Source: CAZKXU01 sp964556665
Lineage (GTDB): Bacteria > Bdellovibrionota_C > UBA2361 > CAZKXU01
Direction: 5' to 3'
Assembly (NCBI GenBank): GCA_964556665.1
Contig: CAZKXU010000074.1
Coordinates: forward strand, 1-17,816
DNA: 17,816 bases
Shown here: positions 6,629 through 13,991 of the stretch, one piece after another
Layout: every line of letters begins with the position of its first letter
Position numbering within the stretch: position 1 is the first letter of the stretch
Notes under the pieces: model-generated
Seen by the model: the letters and a program-made list of their open reading frames with translations, nothing else
Database searches by the model: none
What the model was told of the DNA's origin: nothing
Position numbers and translations under genes: made by a program

Positions 6629-8323
6629 ATGACAGCAATCGATCCAAACTCAATCAAAATCCTGCTAGTAGATGATATGCCAAACTCACGTCAGGTATTA
6701 CGTGAGATGTTGATGGCAAGTGGGTTCCAACATCTTAGTGAGGCTACAAATGGAAGTCAGGCGCTTGAGATGTTGCGCTCGGGACAATTCTCGTTGGTAA
6801 TCTCTGATTGGTATATGCCGATGATGGCAGGAGTTGATCTTGTACGAGAAATTAGAAAGGATGGGAATTTGCAGCAGCTTCCTTTCATCATGGTGACCTC
6901 TGTTAGTGATCGGGAGAATTTGGTTGAGGCATTGAAGTCAGGAGTTTCAGATTATATCGTTAAACCCTGCTCACAGGATCTGATCGAGCGCAAAGTAAAC
7001 GGGGTGCTAGTAAGAAGCCATAATTATCAGGTTAAAACTCCGGAGGAGTATAAGGAGATTCATAATGCGTTTACCACTACGAGAGAGAGTCTCAAGCTCT
7101 CCAAGATAGCAATTGAGCAGGCTAGTGATGCCAAAGATCGAGTCATTGATATCATGACTAATGAGCTGCCTAAGCCTGTAAATGTGGTCATGGGTATATT
7201 ACAAAACCTCTTACAGAAAGAGAAAACAGAGGAAGATCGTAAGCTTTTGGCAGTAGCTTTTGATGCGAGTAACCAGTTAATGACAATGGTGAATGATTTT
7301 ATTGATCTGACTCAGCTCGAGACTGGAAGTCGTCGCGGTTCGTTAGGTGGAAAGCGCGTTAAGAGTGGGGACGGTGTCAATGACGGACAGATCAGGCCAT
7401 TACGTGTGCTTGTGGTTGATGATGTGATGTTGAATCGCACATTGGTTGAAGGATTACTGAAACCTAAAGGTCATAAACTAAGTTTTGCTACTAACGGCGC
7501 TGAGGCCTTGAGTATTATAGAGCAGAGCGGCTATTTCAATAAAAGCCCACGTCCATTCGATTTAATCCTGATGGACATGCAGATGCCGGTAATGGATGGG
7601 GTTGAGGCGACAAAGAAGATTCGTGAACGTGAAGCAGCATTTGCAGGTGTAGCTGGGGGTGGAAAGGGTATGCCTATCGTAGGCTTGAGTGTGCACTCCT
7701 ATCAGGAAGCAGTTTCTATGGTAGCAGAGGCAGGTATGGATGAGTACCTGATGAAGCCTGTAAATCCAGTGCGCCTAGCTGAAGTAATGCGGACTATCAG
7801 TAAGAGTATGGGGGAGAAAGGCGAGGAGGCAGGCAGCTCGGCAGCCTCTCTACCTATGGCAACAGCTAAGCAGGATGAAACTGCTAGTGTGTTGCGTTCC
7901 CGCATCGGTAAGTCAGTGCAGTCCTTAGATGGCGAAGTAGCCGATCTAAAACTGTCTGATAGTGCACCTTTGCTTGATTGGGAGCAGCTTTTTGAAATTC
8001 ATAATGGCAACGAAAAAATTATTCGAAGTTTATTCAGCTGCTTTATAGAGGAGATCGAAATTTTATCAGATCAGCTAATGGATTGTTATTCTCCAGTTAG
8101 TCTAGCCGATCTGCGATTGCCAGCGCATGCAATAAATGGCTCGGCAGCAAATGTCTCAGCGCTTTGTCTACAAGCTCTGGCAGCAAATCTGGAAAAGGCA
8201 TCGGCGGCAAGTCCTTCAGGCACAGGAGTAGTTGATGAAGATGCGGTAGGTAAATTATTTCCGATGCTATTAAAGGTCATAGACCTTACTTCACGAGCTG
8301 TAAGGGAGGCTTTAGCAGAGTAG
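6629..8323 (+). CDS. Phosphorelay protein: REC - degenerate DHp - REC - HPt
   Basis: The 564-residue protein has four parts. REC1 (about 8-125) has acidic Asp15/Asp16, phosphoacceptor Asp60, Thr90 and Lys112. Residues 157-232 resemble a histidine-kinase dimerisation domain, ending DFIDLTQLETG. Its H-box, however, reads TNELPKPVN with Asn178 where the phosphorylated His belongs, and no ATP-binding domain follows. REC2 (about 258-390) has Asp264/Asp265, Asp316, Ser354 and Lys376. The C-terminal HPt domain (about 450-564) has PAHAINGSAAN with His500. The protein therefore cannot autophosphorylate. It is likely a soluble relay hub that receives phosphate from a separate kinase and passes it between REC and HPt sites. 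A TAAGGT ribosome binding site precedes the ATG. A SixA-like phosphatase is the next gene, on the opposite strand. No DNA-binding domain is present. Confidence 0.85.
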   Translation: MTAIDPNSIKILLVDDMPNSRQVLREMLMASGFQHLSEATNGSQALEMLRSGQFSLVISDWYMPMMAGVDLVREIRKDGNLQQLPFIMVTSVSDRENLVEALKSGVSDYIVKPCSQDLIERKVNGVLVRSHNYQVKTPEEYKEIHNAFTTTRESLKLSKIAIEQASDAKDRVIDIMTNELPKPVNVVMGILQNLLQKEKTEEDRKLLAVAFDASNQLMTMVNDFIDLTQLETGSRRGSLGGKRVKSGDGVNDGQIRPLRVLVVDDVMLNRTLVEGLLKPKGHKLSFATNGAEALSIIEQSGYFNKSPRPFDLILMDMQMPVMDGVEATKKIREREAAFAGVAGGGKGMPIVGLSVHSYQEAVSMVAEAGMDEYLMKPVNPVRLAEVMRTISKSMGEKGEEAGSSAASLPMATAKQDETASVLRSRIGKSVQSLDGEVADLKLSDSAPLLDWEQLFEIHNGNEKIIRSLFSCFIEEIEILSDQLMDCYSPVSLADLRLPAHAINGSAANVSALCLQALAANLEKASAASPSGTGVVDEDAVGKLFPMLLKVIDLTSRAVREALAE

Positions 8324-8423
8324 TCGGTTTCTAGCGCACTAAAACATAAATTCGTTGCACTATGTACATGCTGTCTATTACCGCTAGTATAAAAAACCAT
8401 AATTATAGAGGTGGCCCTTATTC

Positions 8424-8609
8424 CTAGTGCTTCGCCAAATAAGTTTTTTCACGTATAGCGCGCAGCGTTGCCCCAGATTGGCACGCCTCGGAAGGAGGAA
8501 ATCCGCAGCAATACTGGAGTATTGCGAGGATTTTCCGACTGAGAAGCGTGACAAGGTGGGGCAACGATGTGATGCTAGACGTGAAAAAAATTATTTGGAG
8601 GAGCACTAG
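8424..8609. repeat. 186-bp imperfect palindromic element (MITE-like), copy 1
   Basis: The element starts CTAGTGCTTCGCC and ends GGAGGAGCACTAG. The outer 31 bases of the two arms pair at 28 positions, and pairing continues with mismatches and small gaps through TTGCCCCA to a perfect central hairpin CAATACT-GG-AGTATTG (8509-8524). The centre of that hairpin is exactly the midpoint of the element. The first 53 bp recur identically at 17764-17816, so this is a dispersed repeat. Terminal CTAG on both sides could be a duplicated target or part of the repeat. It lies between the stops of two convergent genes. It encodes no protein: the 60-codon frames on both strands are a by-product of the symmetry. 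It could be a non-autonomous transposable element or could form a long RNA hairpin and act as a terminator. Confidence 0.85.
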
Positions 8610-8688
8610 TCTTTGATCTTGTCCGTATTCTTCGTTCTAGCCCTAATCCATGCTCATTATCTATCCTTGTGGGTAATAGTCAGAAGGA

Positions 8689-9129
8689 CTAAACACCAAT
8701 TCTTTTATATTGAAGATCTGGTGCAGCCGAAACACGTTTAAGTAGAACCAATTCTCCGGTTTCAAACCCGTACTCTGTCTCATCTGTGAGGGCAGCTAGC
8801 AGTGCTCCTAGAAACGGCATATGGCTTACTATTATACTATCTTTTTTCTGCAAGCCTAACCACGTTACAATCTCTGCTGTCTTATCTTCTGGCTTAATAA
8901 AAGCAACCGTAGTCAGGGTTGAGGAAGGGTAGACCCTTTGTTTTATGATTTCAGCGCTTTGTAATGCCCTTTTTAGTGGGCTATGAATTATAATAGGTGA
9001 TTCTAGCGCTGATAATGCTAGAATTTTGGAAGTTGTCTGAAGTTCCTGTCGACCTAAGGGGCTTAGTTCCCTATCTTCGTCTGGAAGACCTCTTGTTGCG
9101 TCACCATGTCTTATTAGTCCTACTATCAT
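8689..9129 (-). CDS. sixA: SixA-like phosphohistidine phosphatase
   Basis: The 146-residue protein belongs to the histidine phosphatase superfamily. The N-terminal RHG motif gives catalytic His8 with Arg7. HSPLKRALQSAEI (49-61) supplies the second arginine (Arg54), and SHMP holds the second His (His103). The short length and LIRHGDA opening fit SixA rather than phosphoglycerate mutase, which is longer. E. coli SixA removes phosphate from histidines of phosphocarrier proteins, reported for the ArcB HPt domain and for NPr. An HPt-containing phosphorelay protein is the adjacent gene (6629-8323), so that protein is a plausible substrate, which is inference. The gene is convergent with the relay gene and divergent from rplY. 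Its ATG at 9129 has no strong Shine-Dalgarno sequence. Confidence 0.85.
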   Translation of the reverse strand: MIVGLIRHGDATRGLPDEDRELSPLGRQELQTTSKILALSALESPIIIHSPLKRALQSAEIIKQRVYPSSTLTTVAFIKPEDKTAEIVTWLGLQKKDSIIVSHMPFLGALLAALTDETEYGFETGELVLLKRVSAAPDLQYKRIGV

Positions 9130-9318
9130 GAGCCCTTTACTATTTTCTTAAATTATGGTTGTTTATTGCGAAGTCGCCGACATAGTCTACAGTGATTGCC
9201 AGATAGATTATGCGGTGTTTGATAGTCATTCCATGGCGTTGTCAATGTTAGCGACTTCTTAGTACACTATCTTATATTTAAGATATATAGCAGCCTTTAT
9301 TTTGCAGGGAGTGGTACA

Positions 9319-10053
9319 GTGCGAGAGTTTACAGTTGAAATTAAGAAGAGAAATGAGTCCGGAAGTTCTGCCGCAAGAAGATTTCGTCGGCAAGGGTTAA
9401 TACCAGCGGTAGTATACTACCATGGCAAGGAGTGCCAGTTAGGTCTTCTTCCTTATAAGGAATTTGTGCACCTTGCAGAGCAGGCGCAGGTATCCCAGAT
9501 CTTCCGCTTTAAGAGTGATGATAAAGATCTAAATGATCGCTCAGCCATTGTGCGCGAGATTCAGAATGACTACATAGCGCAAAAAGTAACACACGTAGAT
9601 TTTCAGGCAATTAAGGATGACGAGGATATCACGGTAAGAGTTCAGTTGAAGATAATTGGTGAGGCTCCAGGTGTTAAGGTTGATGGCGGTGTGCTCTCAG
9701 TAGCAGCGCGTGAGCTTGCGGTGGCCTGTCTTCCTAAATTAATACCGGATTTTGTCGAAGTAGATATCTCATCTCTTAAGATCGGAATGAGTATTCATGC
9801 AAAAGATCTTAAATTGCCAACAGGAGTCAAGCTCCGTGACGATGCCGATGAGACTATAGTGAGTGTCGTTCAAATGAGGGTAATTGAGGAAACACCAGCA
9901 CCAACTGCTGCTGTAGCGGTAGAGGGAGCTGAAGGTGCTGCGACTGCTGAGGCTGCAGGTGCTGAAGCTGGTGAAGGTAAAGAAGCTGGCAAGGGTGATG
10001 GAAAAGGCGCAGAGGCTGGTAAAGGCAAGGATGGCGGGAAAGAGAAGAAGTAG
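9319..10053 (+). CDS. rplY: 50S ribosomal protein L25, CTC/TL5 form
   Basis: The 244-residue protein has the N-terminal L25 domain that binds 5S rRNA (about 1-92: SSAARRFRRQGLIPAVVYYHG, then HVDFQAI). The second, all-beta TL5/CTC domain (about 95-190) includes GEAPGVKVDGGVLS. The last 45 or so residues are an Ala/Gly/Glu tail that turns Lys-rich (GKGDGKGAEAGKGKDGGKEKK) and is probably disordered. The GTG start at 9319 is supported by AGGGAG seven bases upstream. The gene is followed after 29 bp by pth, a frequent pairing in bacteria, so the two are likely one operon. The usual upstream partner prs is not here: the preceding gene is sixA on the other strand. Confidence 0.95.
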   Translation: MREFTVEIKKRNESGSSAARRFRRQGLIPAVVYYHGKECQLGLLPYKEFVHLAEQAQVSQIFRFKSDDKDLNDRSAIVREIQNDYIAQKVTHVDFQAIKDDEDITVRVQLKIIGEAPGVKVDGGVLSVAARELAVACLPKLIPDFVEVDISSLKIGMSIHAKDLKLPTGVKLRDDADETIVSVVQMRVIEETPAPTAAVAVEGAEGAATAEAAGAEAGEGKEAGKGDGKGAEAGKGKDGGKEKK

Positions 10054-10082
10054 CGTCAGTAATTGATGGTCACAACATACAT

Positions 10083-10658
10083 GTGGAAACCTATAGACTG
10101 ATTGTTGGATTGGGCAATCCTGGGCGGGAATATGCCAAGACTAGGCATAACATAGGTTTTCTTCTTGCAGATACTCTTCTTAGAGATAAAGAATTAGCTG
10201 CTTCGGAGTGGAGTCAGAAGGAAGGGTATGCCTGCGCAGACGCGGTAATAGTAAATCATCCAGTTCGTATCATTAAACCGTTGCAGTACATGAATCGAAG
10301 TGGCGCCGCAGTGGTAAATTTCACCTCCTTTTTCAAAATTTCACCTAATCAGATTATAGTTTGCCACGACGATATTGATCTAACTCTAGGAACTATCAGG
10401 ATTAAAATGGGAGGTGGTGATGGTGGGCATAACGGTGTAAGTTCTGTAGCTGAGTCGTTAGGTACAAAAGATTTTTTACGGGTAAGGCTCGGTGTAGGAA
10501 GACCCATTAATCCACAGTATGAAACGAAAGATTGGGTGCTTGGTAATTTCAGTAGTGAGGAGAGTCCGATAGTAGCTGGATTGGTAGAGCGCGGGGTTTT
10601 GGCACTTAAGGAGATATTTAAGTCAGGACATAAGACAGCGCAGGCTAAGTTTAACTAG
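10083..10658 (+). CDS. pth: Peptidyl-tRNA hydrolase
   Basis: The 191-residue protein is of normal length for Pth. It releases peptides from peptidyl-tRNA that has dropped off the ribosome. Signature sequences are LIVGLGNPGREYAKTRHNIG (residues 6-25, with Asn12 and catalytic His22), QYMNRSG, VCHDDIDL with the conserved Asp, and GGHNGVSS with the tRNA-contacting Asn. The start is GTG at 10083. An ATG two bases earlier is out of frame and closes after six codons. The ribosome binding site is weak, so translation may depend on coupling to rplY, 29 bp upstream. It is followed by a hairpin-rich gap before hppA. Confidence 0.96.
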   Translation: METYRLIVGLGNPGREYAKTRHNIGFLLADTLLRDKELAASEWSQKEGYACADAVIVNHPVRIIKPLQYMNRSGAAVVNFTSFFKISPNQIIVCHDDIDLTLGTIRIKMGGGDGGHNGVSSVAESLGTKDFLRVRLGVGRPINPQYETKDWVLGNFSSEESPIVAGLVERGVLALKEIFKSGHKTAQAKFN

Positions 10659-10816
10659 TTTCTGTTCGGGCGCTCGGGGACCCACACAGGGTGTCGGCGA
10701 GGAGTAAAATGGCCATGGTTGGCCATTTTACGACGAATTCTCATGCGAAGCATGAGAAATCCAGGCTAGGGAGGCTCGTACAGAAACTGTTGGGCTCCCT
10801 GACGGTCGCAAGGGAG
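10657..10816 (+). other. Cluster of stem-loops between pth and hppA
   Basis: Successive inverted repeats fill this gap. They are a bulged stem around CCC/GGG (about 10671-10701), a perfect 12-bp stem GTAAAATGGCCA with a four-base loop (10704-10731), a perfect 9-bp stem TTCTCATGC with a GAA loop (10738-10758), and a 6-bp stem CTCCCT/AGGGAG (10795-10816). An outer pair AGTTTCTGT/ACAGAAACT (10657-10665 and 10780-10788) encloses the first three. No run of T follows, so it is not a plain intrinsic terminator. It could be a structured leader of hppA, an mRNA-processing or stabilising element, or a REP-like repeat cluster. I do not recognise a known riboswitch. Confidence 0.5.
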
Positions 10817-10880
10817 GTAACTCTATGCTACATATTAACCGATATTTTTTACTCAGTATTATATGTGAGGCGCACAGATC

Positions 10881-12899
10881 ATGGTTGGTTTAACCCCTTA
10901 TTTAATGATCCTAGCCGGTTCTGTAGGTCTTTTCTTTGCTTGCCGCATATATATATCTTTATTTTTGCATTCACCAGGGAACGATAAGATGCAGGCTCTC
11001 TCCAGCCTTATAAGACGAGGAGCCTTTACCTTCCTTAAGCGCGAGATTGCAAATCTCTTTGTATTAGCAGCTTTTGTTTTTCTACTGCTCTGGTTTTTTG
11101 TCGGATTTAGTACAGGTATATCCTTTATATTTGGAGCAATTTGCTCCTTTGGTGCTGGGCTTTTTGGCGTCCAAGCTGCTACCCATGCTAATACTAGGAC
11201 TGCTGAGGCAGCTCGGCTTGGAGATGCTTCCTTAGCACTGCAGATTGCCTTTAGTGGTGGAACGGTAATGGGGCTTGCGGTAGCTAGTATAGGTATCCTT
11301 GGTCTCGGAATTCTCTTTGCCATTTTTAATTCACCACAGGCATCAGTAGCGCTGTTTGGATTTGGTATGGGGGCATCTTCTGTCGCCCTGTTTGCAAGAG
11401 TTGCGGGGGGTATTTTTACTAAAGCCGCAGATGTAGGAGCAGATCTAGTTGGTAAGATTGAGGCGAATATTCCTGAGGATGATGCGCGTAACCCTGCTGT
11501 CATAGCTGACAATGTAGGGGATAACGTTGGGGATGTCTGTGGAATGGGAGCAGATATTTTCGAATCATATGTCGGTGCTATGATAGGGGCGGTCGCGATC
11601 GCAGCAACTATGAATATTAGGTATGAGAGTGTTGAGGCAGTACGGTCTTGGTACATGGCTACTCCGTTTATATTGGGACTACTCGGCCTAGGCTCCTCGC
11701 TCTATGCAATTTTTAGGACGCGTGGGTTTAAAAGTGATGATCCTGCAAAGATGCTTCGTTTAGTTACGGTTCTTGCAACTCTGATTTTTTTATCAAGCTC
11801 ATTCCTGTATTTCCTGCTGTTTGTTAAAGGAGGCTGGGCGCTCTGGATAGCTGTGCTTGCAGGGGCGCTAGCTGGGGTAGGAATCGGGTTTTTTACTGAG
11901 TACTATACCTCAGGAAAGCCTATTCAAAGCATCGTTGAATCCTCACGAACAGGAGCAGCCACTAATATCATTAGCGGTATAGCGCTTGGATTTATGAGCT
12001 GTTGGGCTCCATTGTTGATACTTGCATTTACAATTCTTATCGCAAATTGGTGTGGAGGAATGTATGCGATTGCCTTAGCCGCTGTCTCTATGCTCGCTAC
12101 CGTAGGAATTACGATGAGTGTCGATGCTTATGGCCCGATAGCGGATAATGCTGGTGGCATTACCCAGATGGCCGGCTTAGGGGAGCAGGCAAGGGAGATA
12201 ACAGACCGCCTCGATAGCCTAGGGAACACTACGGCGGCTATAGGCAAGGGTTTTGCTATAGGCTCAGCAGCTTTGACAGCACTTGCCTTGTTTGGTGCAT
12301 ATGCTCAGGCTATCAATAAAACCGGACTAGTCTTTGATTTGAGTATTTTAAACCCTTATGTAATAATCGGGGTTTTTATCGGTATCGCCATTCCATGCGT
12401 AGTCTGCGCTTTGACCATGACCTCGGTAGGTCGGGCAGCAGCGAAGATGGTACAGGAGATTCGTCGGCAGTTCAGAGATATTCCAGGGCTCTTGGAGGCA
12501 CGGGAAGGTGCAGAGCCGGATGTTGATCGCTGCATAGAGATCTCAACCTCGGCAGCTCTTTTTGAGATGAGGCTGCCAGGAGTTGTTGTAGTTGTGACCC
12601 CGATAGTGGTTGGGTTTCTGCTTGGAGCGGAGGCTTTGGCAGGTGTGCTCCTAGGAGCCACGGCTATCGGCGTAGTACTTGCGTTATTTATGGCTAATGC
12701 AGGTGGAGCTTGGGATAACTCTAAGAAGTACATAGAAGCAGGGAGGCTCTCGGGTGAAAGGAAAGGCGGGGATGCCTATAAGGCTGCAGTAGTGGGTGAT
12801 ACGGTTGGGGATCCGTTTAAGGACACCTCTGGACCGGCGTTAAATATTTTAATAAAGCTAATGTCTATAGTGGCACTGTTGGTAGCGCCGTTATTATGA
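10881..12899 (+). CDS. hppA: Membrane-bound ion-pumping pyrophosphatase, K+-dependent type
   Basis: The 672-residue polytopic protein hydrolyses pyrophosphate and pumps H+ or Na+ across the membrane. Diagnostic motifs are DVGADLVGKIEANIPEDD (184-201), RNPAVIADNVGDNVGD (203-218) and the C-terminal DTVGDPFKDTSGPALNILIKL. In GNTTAAIG (448-455), Ala452 and Gly455 occupy the two positions that separate K+-dependent enzymes (Ala and Gly/Ala) from K+-independent ones (Lys and Thr), so this one should need K+. I cannot decide between H+ and Na+ transport from the residues visible. GAGG upstream of the ATG supports the start. It sits between pth and rpsF, an unusual position inside an otherwise translational gene set, and the stop lies 11 bp before rpsF, so it may be cotranscribed with the ribosomal genes. 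Confidence 0.97.
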   Translation: MVGLTPYLMILAGSVGLFFACRIYISLFLHSPGNDKMQALSSLIRRGAFTFLKREIANLFVLAAFVFLLLWFFVGFSTGISFIFGAICSFGAGLFGVQAATHANTRTAEAARLGDASLALQIAFSGGTVMGLAVASIGILGLGILFAIFNSPQASVALFGFGMGASSVALFARVAGGIFTKAADVGADLVGKIEANIPEDDARNPAVIADNVGDNVGDVCGMGADIFESYVGAMIGAVAIAATMNIRYESVEAVRSWYMATPFILGLLGLGSSLYAIFRTRGFKSDDPAKMLRLVTVLATLIFLSSSFLYFLLFVKGGWALWIAVLAGALAGVGIGFFTEYYTSGKPIQSIVESSRTGAATNIISGIALGFMSCWAPLLILAFTILIANWCGGMYAIALAAVSMLATVGITMSVDAYGPIADNAGGITQMAGLGEQAREITDRLDSLGNTTAAIGKGFAIGSAALTALALFGAYAQAINKTGLVFDLSILNPYVIIGVFIGIAIPCVVCALTMTSVGRAAAKMVQEIRRQFRDIPGLLEAREGAEPDVDRCIEISTSAALFEMRLPGVVVVVTPIVVGFLLGAEALAGVLLGATAIGVVLALFMANAGGAWDNSKKYIEAGRLSGERKGGDAYKAAVVGDTVGDPFKDTSGPALNILIKLMSIVALLVAPLL

Positions 12900-12910
12900 T
12901 GGAGTAAAAA

Positions 12911-13288
12911 ATGAGAAAGTATGAAGCAATAATTATAATGAATCCGGATCTAGGTGAAGGTCAGGTTAAAGATGAAGGCCAGAAGTTGCAGGCCATATTG
13001 GAAGCCAACGGAGCGCGCGAGATACAGTTAACCAACTGGGGTCGCAAGCCGGTAGCACATAAAATTGGCAAAAATAAGAACTGTTTTTTTCTTAGCTATA
13101 ATTTTGTCAGTTCTGAGTCAACCTTGATAGATAAGACAAATTCACAGCTGCGCATATCCGACGCTGTTTCCAAATTCCAGATTAATAGAATCAATGAAAA
13201 AGTGCGTAAGTTTAAAGGAACTATAAGGAAGGTAAGTGAGTTCGAGTCAGATTTTGAAGTGCCTGAATTGGCTGGGTTAGATTATTAA
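12911..13288 (+). CDS. rpsF: 30S ribosomal protein S6
   Basis: The 125-residue protein starts MRKYEAIIIMNPDL, the typical S6 first strand. It contains the conserved NWGRKPVAHKIGKNKNCFFLSYNF region and an RINEKVRKFKG segment. S6 binds 16S rRNA in the small-subunit platform together with S18. GGAG lies upstream of the ATG, and only 11 bp separate it from the hppA stop. rplI follows after 12 bp. The gene for S18 (rpsR), which usually sits between rpsF and rplI, is absent here. Confidence 0.96.
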   Translation: MRKYEAIIIMNPDLGEGQVKDEGQKLQAILEANGAREIQLTNWGRKPVAHKIGKNKNCFFLSYNFVSSESTLIDKTNSQLRISDAVSKFQINRINEKVRKFKGTIRKVSEFESDFEVPELAGLDY

Positions 13289-13300
13289 AGGAGTAATGAA

Positions 13301-13954
13301 ATGAGTACAAATATTGAAGTGTTATTATCTAAAGATTTTCCTCAGCTCGGCTTTATTGGGGATCGAGTTAATGTACGTCGCGGTTTTGCTCGCAACTATC
13401 TTATCCCGCGTGGAATTGCACTAGAGCTTAGCTCACGTAACGCCAAGCTTATGAATCATCGCTTGGCTGGGGTTAATGCGAGGAAGGCGAAGCTAAAGGC
13501 CGAAGCTGAAGAGCTTTCTAAGAAGCTGCAGGCAGTGCCACTGGAGTTTACATTGAAGTTCGGTGCACATGGAAAGAGCTTTGGTGCTGTAGGAGCAAGA
13601 GACATTGAGGCAAAATTAGCCGAAGCAGGATTTGCTATTGATAAGAAGAGAATTCGTATTGCTGAAGCAATTAAACGAGTTGGTGAGTTTAAGATTGAGG
13701 TGCGAGTGCACTCAGAAGTGGTCGTTCCATTGATGGTCAAAATTGTTAGTGACCAATCGGAGATGACAGCTAAAGAAGCAAAGAAGGCGAAAGGACGACG
13801 TGAGCGCGCCTCTGGTCGTAAGAAGGAAGCCTCAGCAGAAGGACAGGATGTCGGTAGTACTGAATCAACTGAGAATGCAGCAGGAGAAGAGTCTACAAAA
13901 ACATCAAAGACACGTAAGCCTCGAGCAAAGAAGAGTGAATCAGAAAAGGCATAG
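13301..13954 (+). CDS. rplI: 50S ribosomal protein L9, with extended C-terminal tail
   Basis: The N-terminal domain carries the L9 signature around GDRVNVRRGFARNYLIPRGIA. A connecting helix rich in Lys/Ala/Glu follows (about 55-75), then the C-terminal rRNA-binding domain with KFGAHGKSFGAVGARDIEAKL. L9 usually has about 150 residues, and this one has 217. The extra 65 or so residues are a low-complexity tail of Lys, Arg, Ser, Glu and Thr ending KTRKPRAKKSESEKA, probably disordered. A strong AAAGGAG precedes the ATG, 12 bp after rpsF. L9 binds 23S rRNA near the base of the L1 stalk and helps maintain the reading frame. Confidence 0.95.
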   Translation: MSTNIEVLLSKDFPQLGFIGDRVNVRRGFARNYLIPRGIALELSSRNAKLMNHRLAGVNARKAKLKAEAEELSKKLQAVPLEFTLKFGAHGKSFGAVGARDIEAKLAEAGFAIDKKRIRIAEAIKRVGEFKIEVRVHSEVVVPLMVKIVSDQSEMTAKEAKKAKGRRERASGRKKEASAEGQDVGSTESTENAAGEESTKTSKTRKPRAKKSESEKA

Positions 13955-13975
13955 GGCAAACTGTATTGGGCTATA

Positions 13976-13991
13976 CCATTGCGTGCAATGG
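13976..13991 (+). promoter_or_regulatory. Perfect hairpin over the start of the LamG-like gene
   Basis: CCATTGC-GT-GCAATGG is a perfect 7-bp inverted repeat whose 3' arm contains the ATG at 13988-13990 and whose 5' arm contains the alternative TTG at 13979. In mRNA it could hide the start codon. No strong Shine-Dalgarno sequence is visible, so translation may be low or controlled. Confidence 0.4.

Noticed and set aside
8424..8609. 60-codon ORFs on both strands over the palindrome
   Set aside because: Nearly the same frame on both strands is a direct result of the inverted symmetry, not coding.
9141..9318. Possible tRNA or structured RNA between sixA and rplY (GAAGTCGC and GCGACTTC)
   Set aside because: The 8-bp arms are about 80 bases apart, but no tRNA cloverleaf, T-loop or known RNA motif could be fitted.
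10691..10987. 98-codon plus-strand ORF before hppA
   Set aside because: It runs through the hairpin cluster and overlaps the hppA start in another frame, and has no family resemblance.
10898..11656. Long 252-codon minus-strand ORF
   Set aside because: It lies wholly antisense to the clear pyrophosphatase gene, and its Ala/Ser/Pro-rich product is typical of an antisense shadow frame.
13456..13959. 167-codon minus-strand ORF
   Set aside because: It is antisense to rplI with Ser/Ala/Phe-rich shadow composition.
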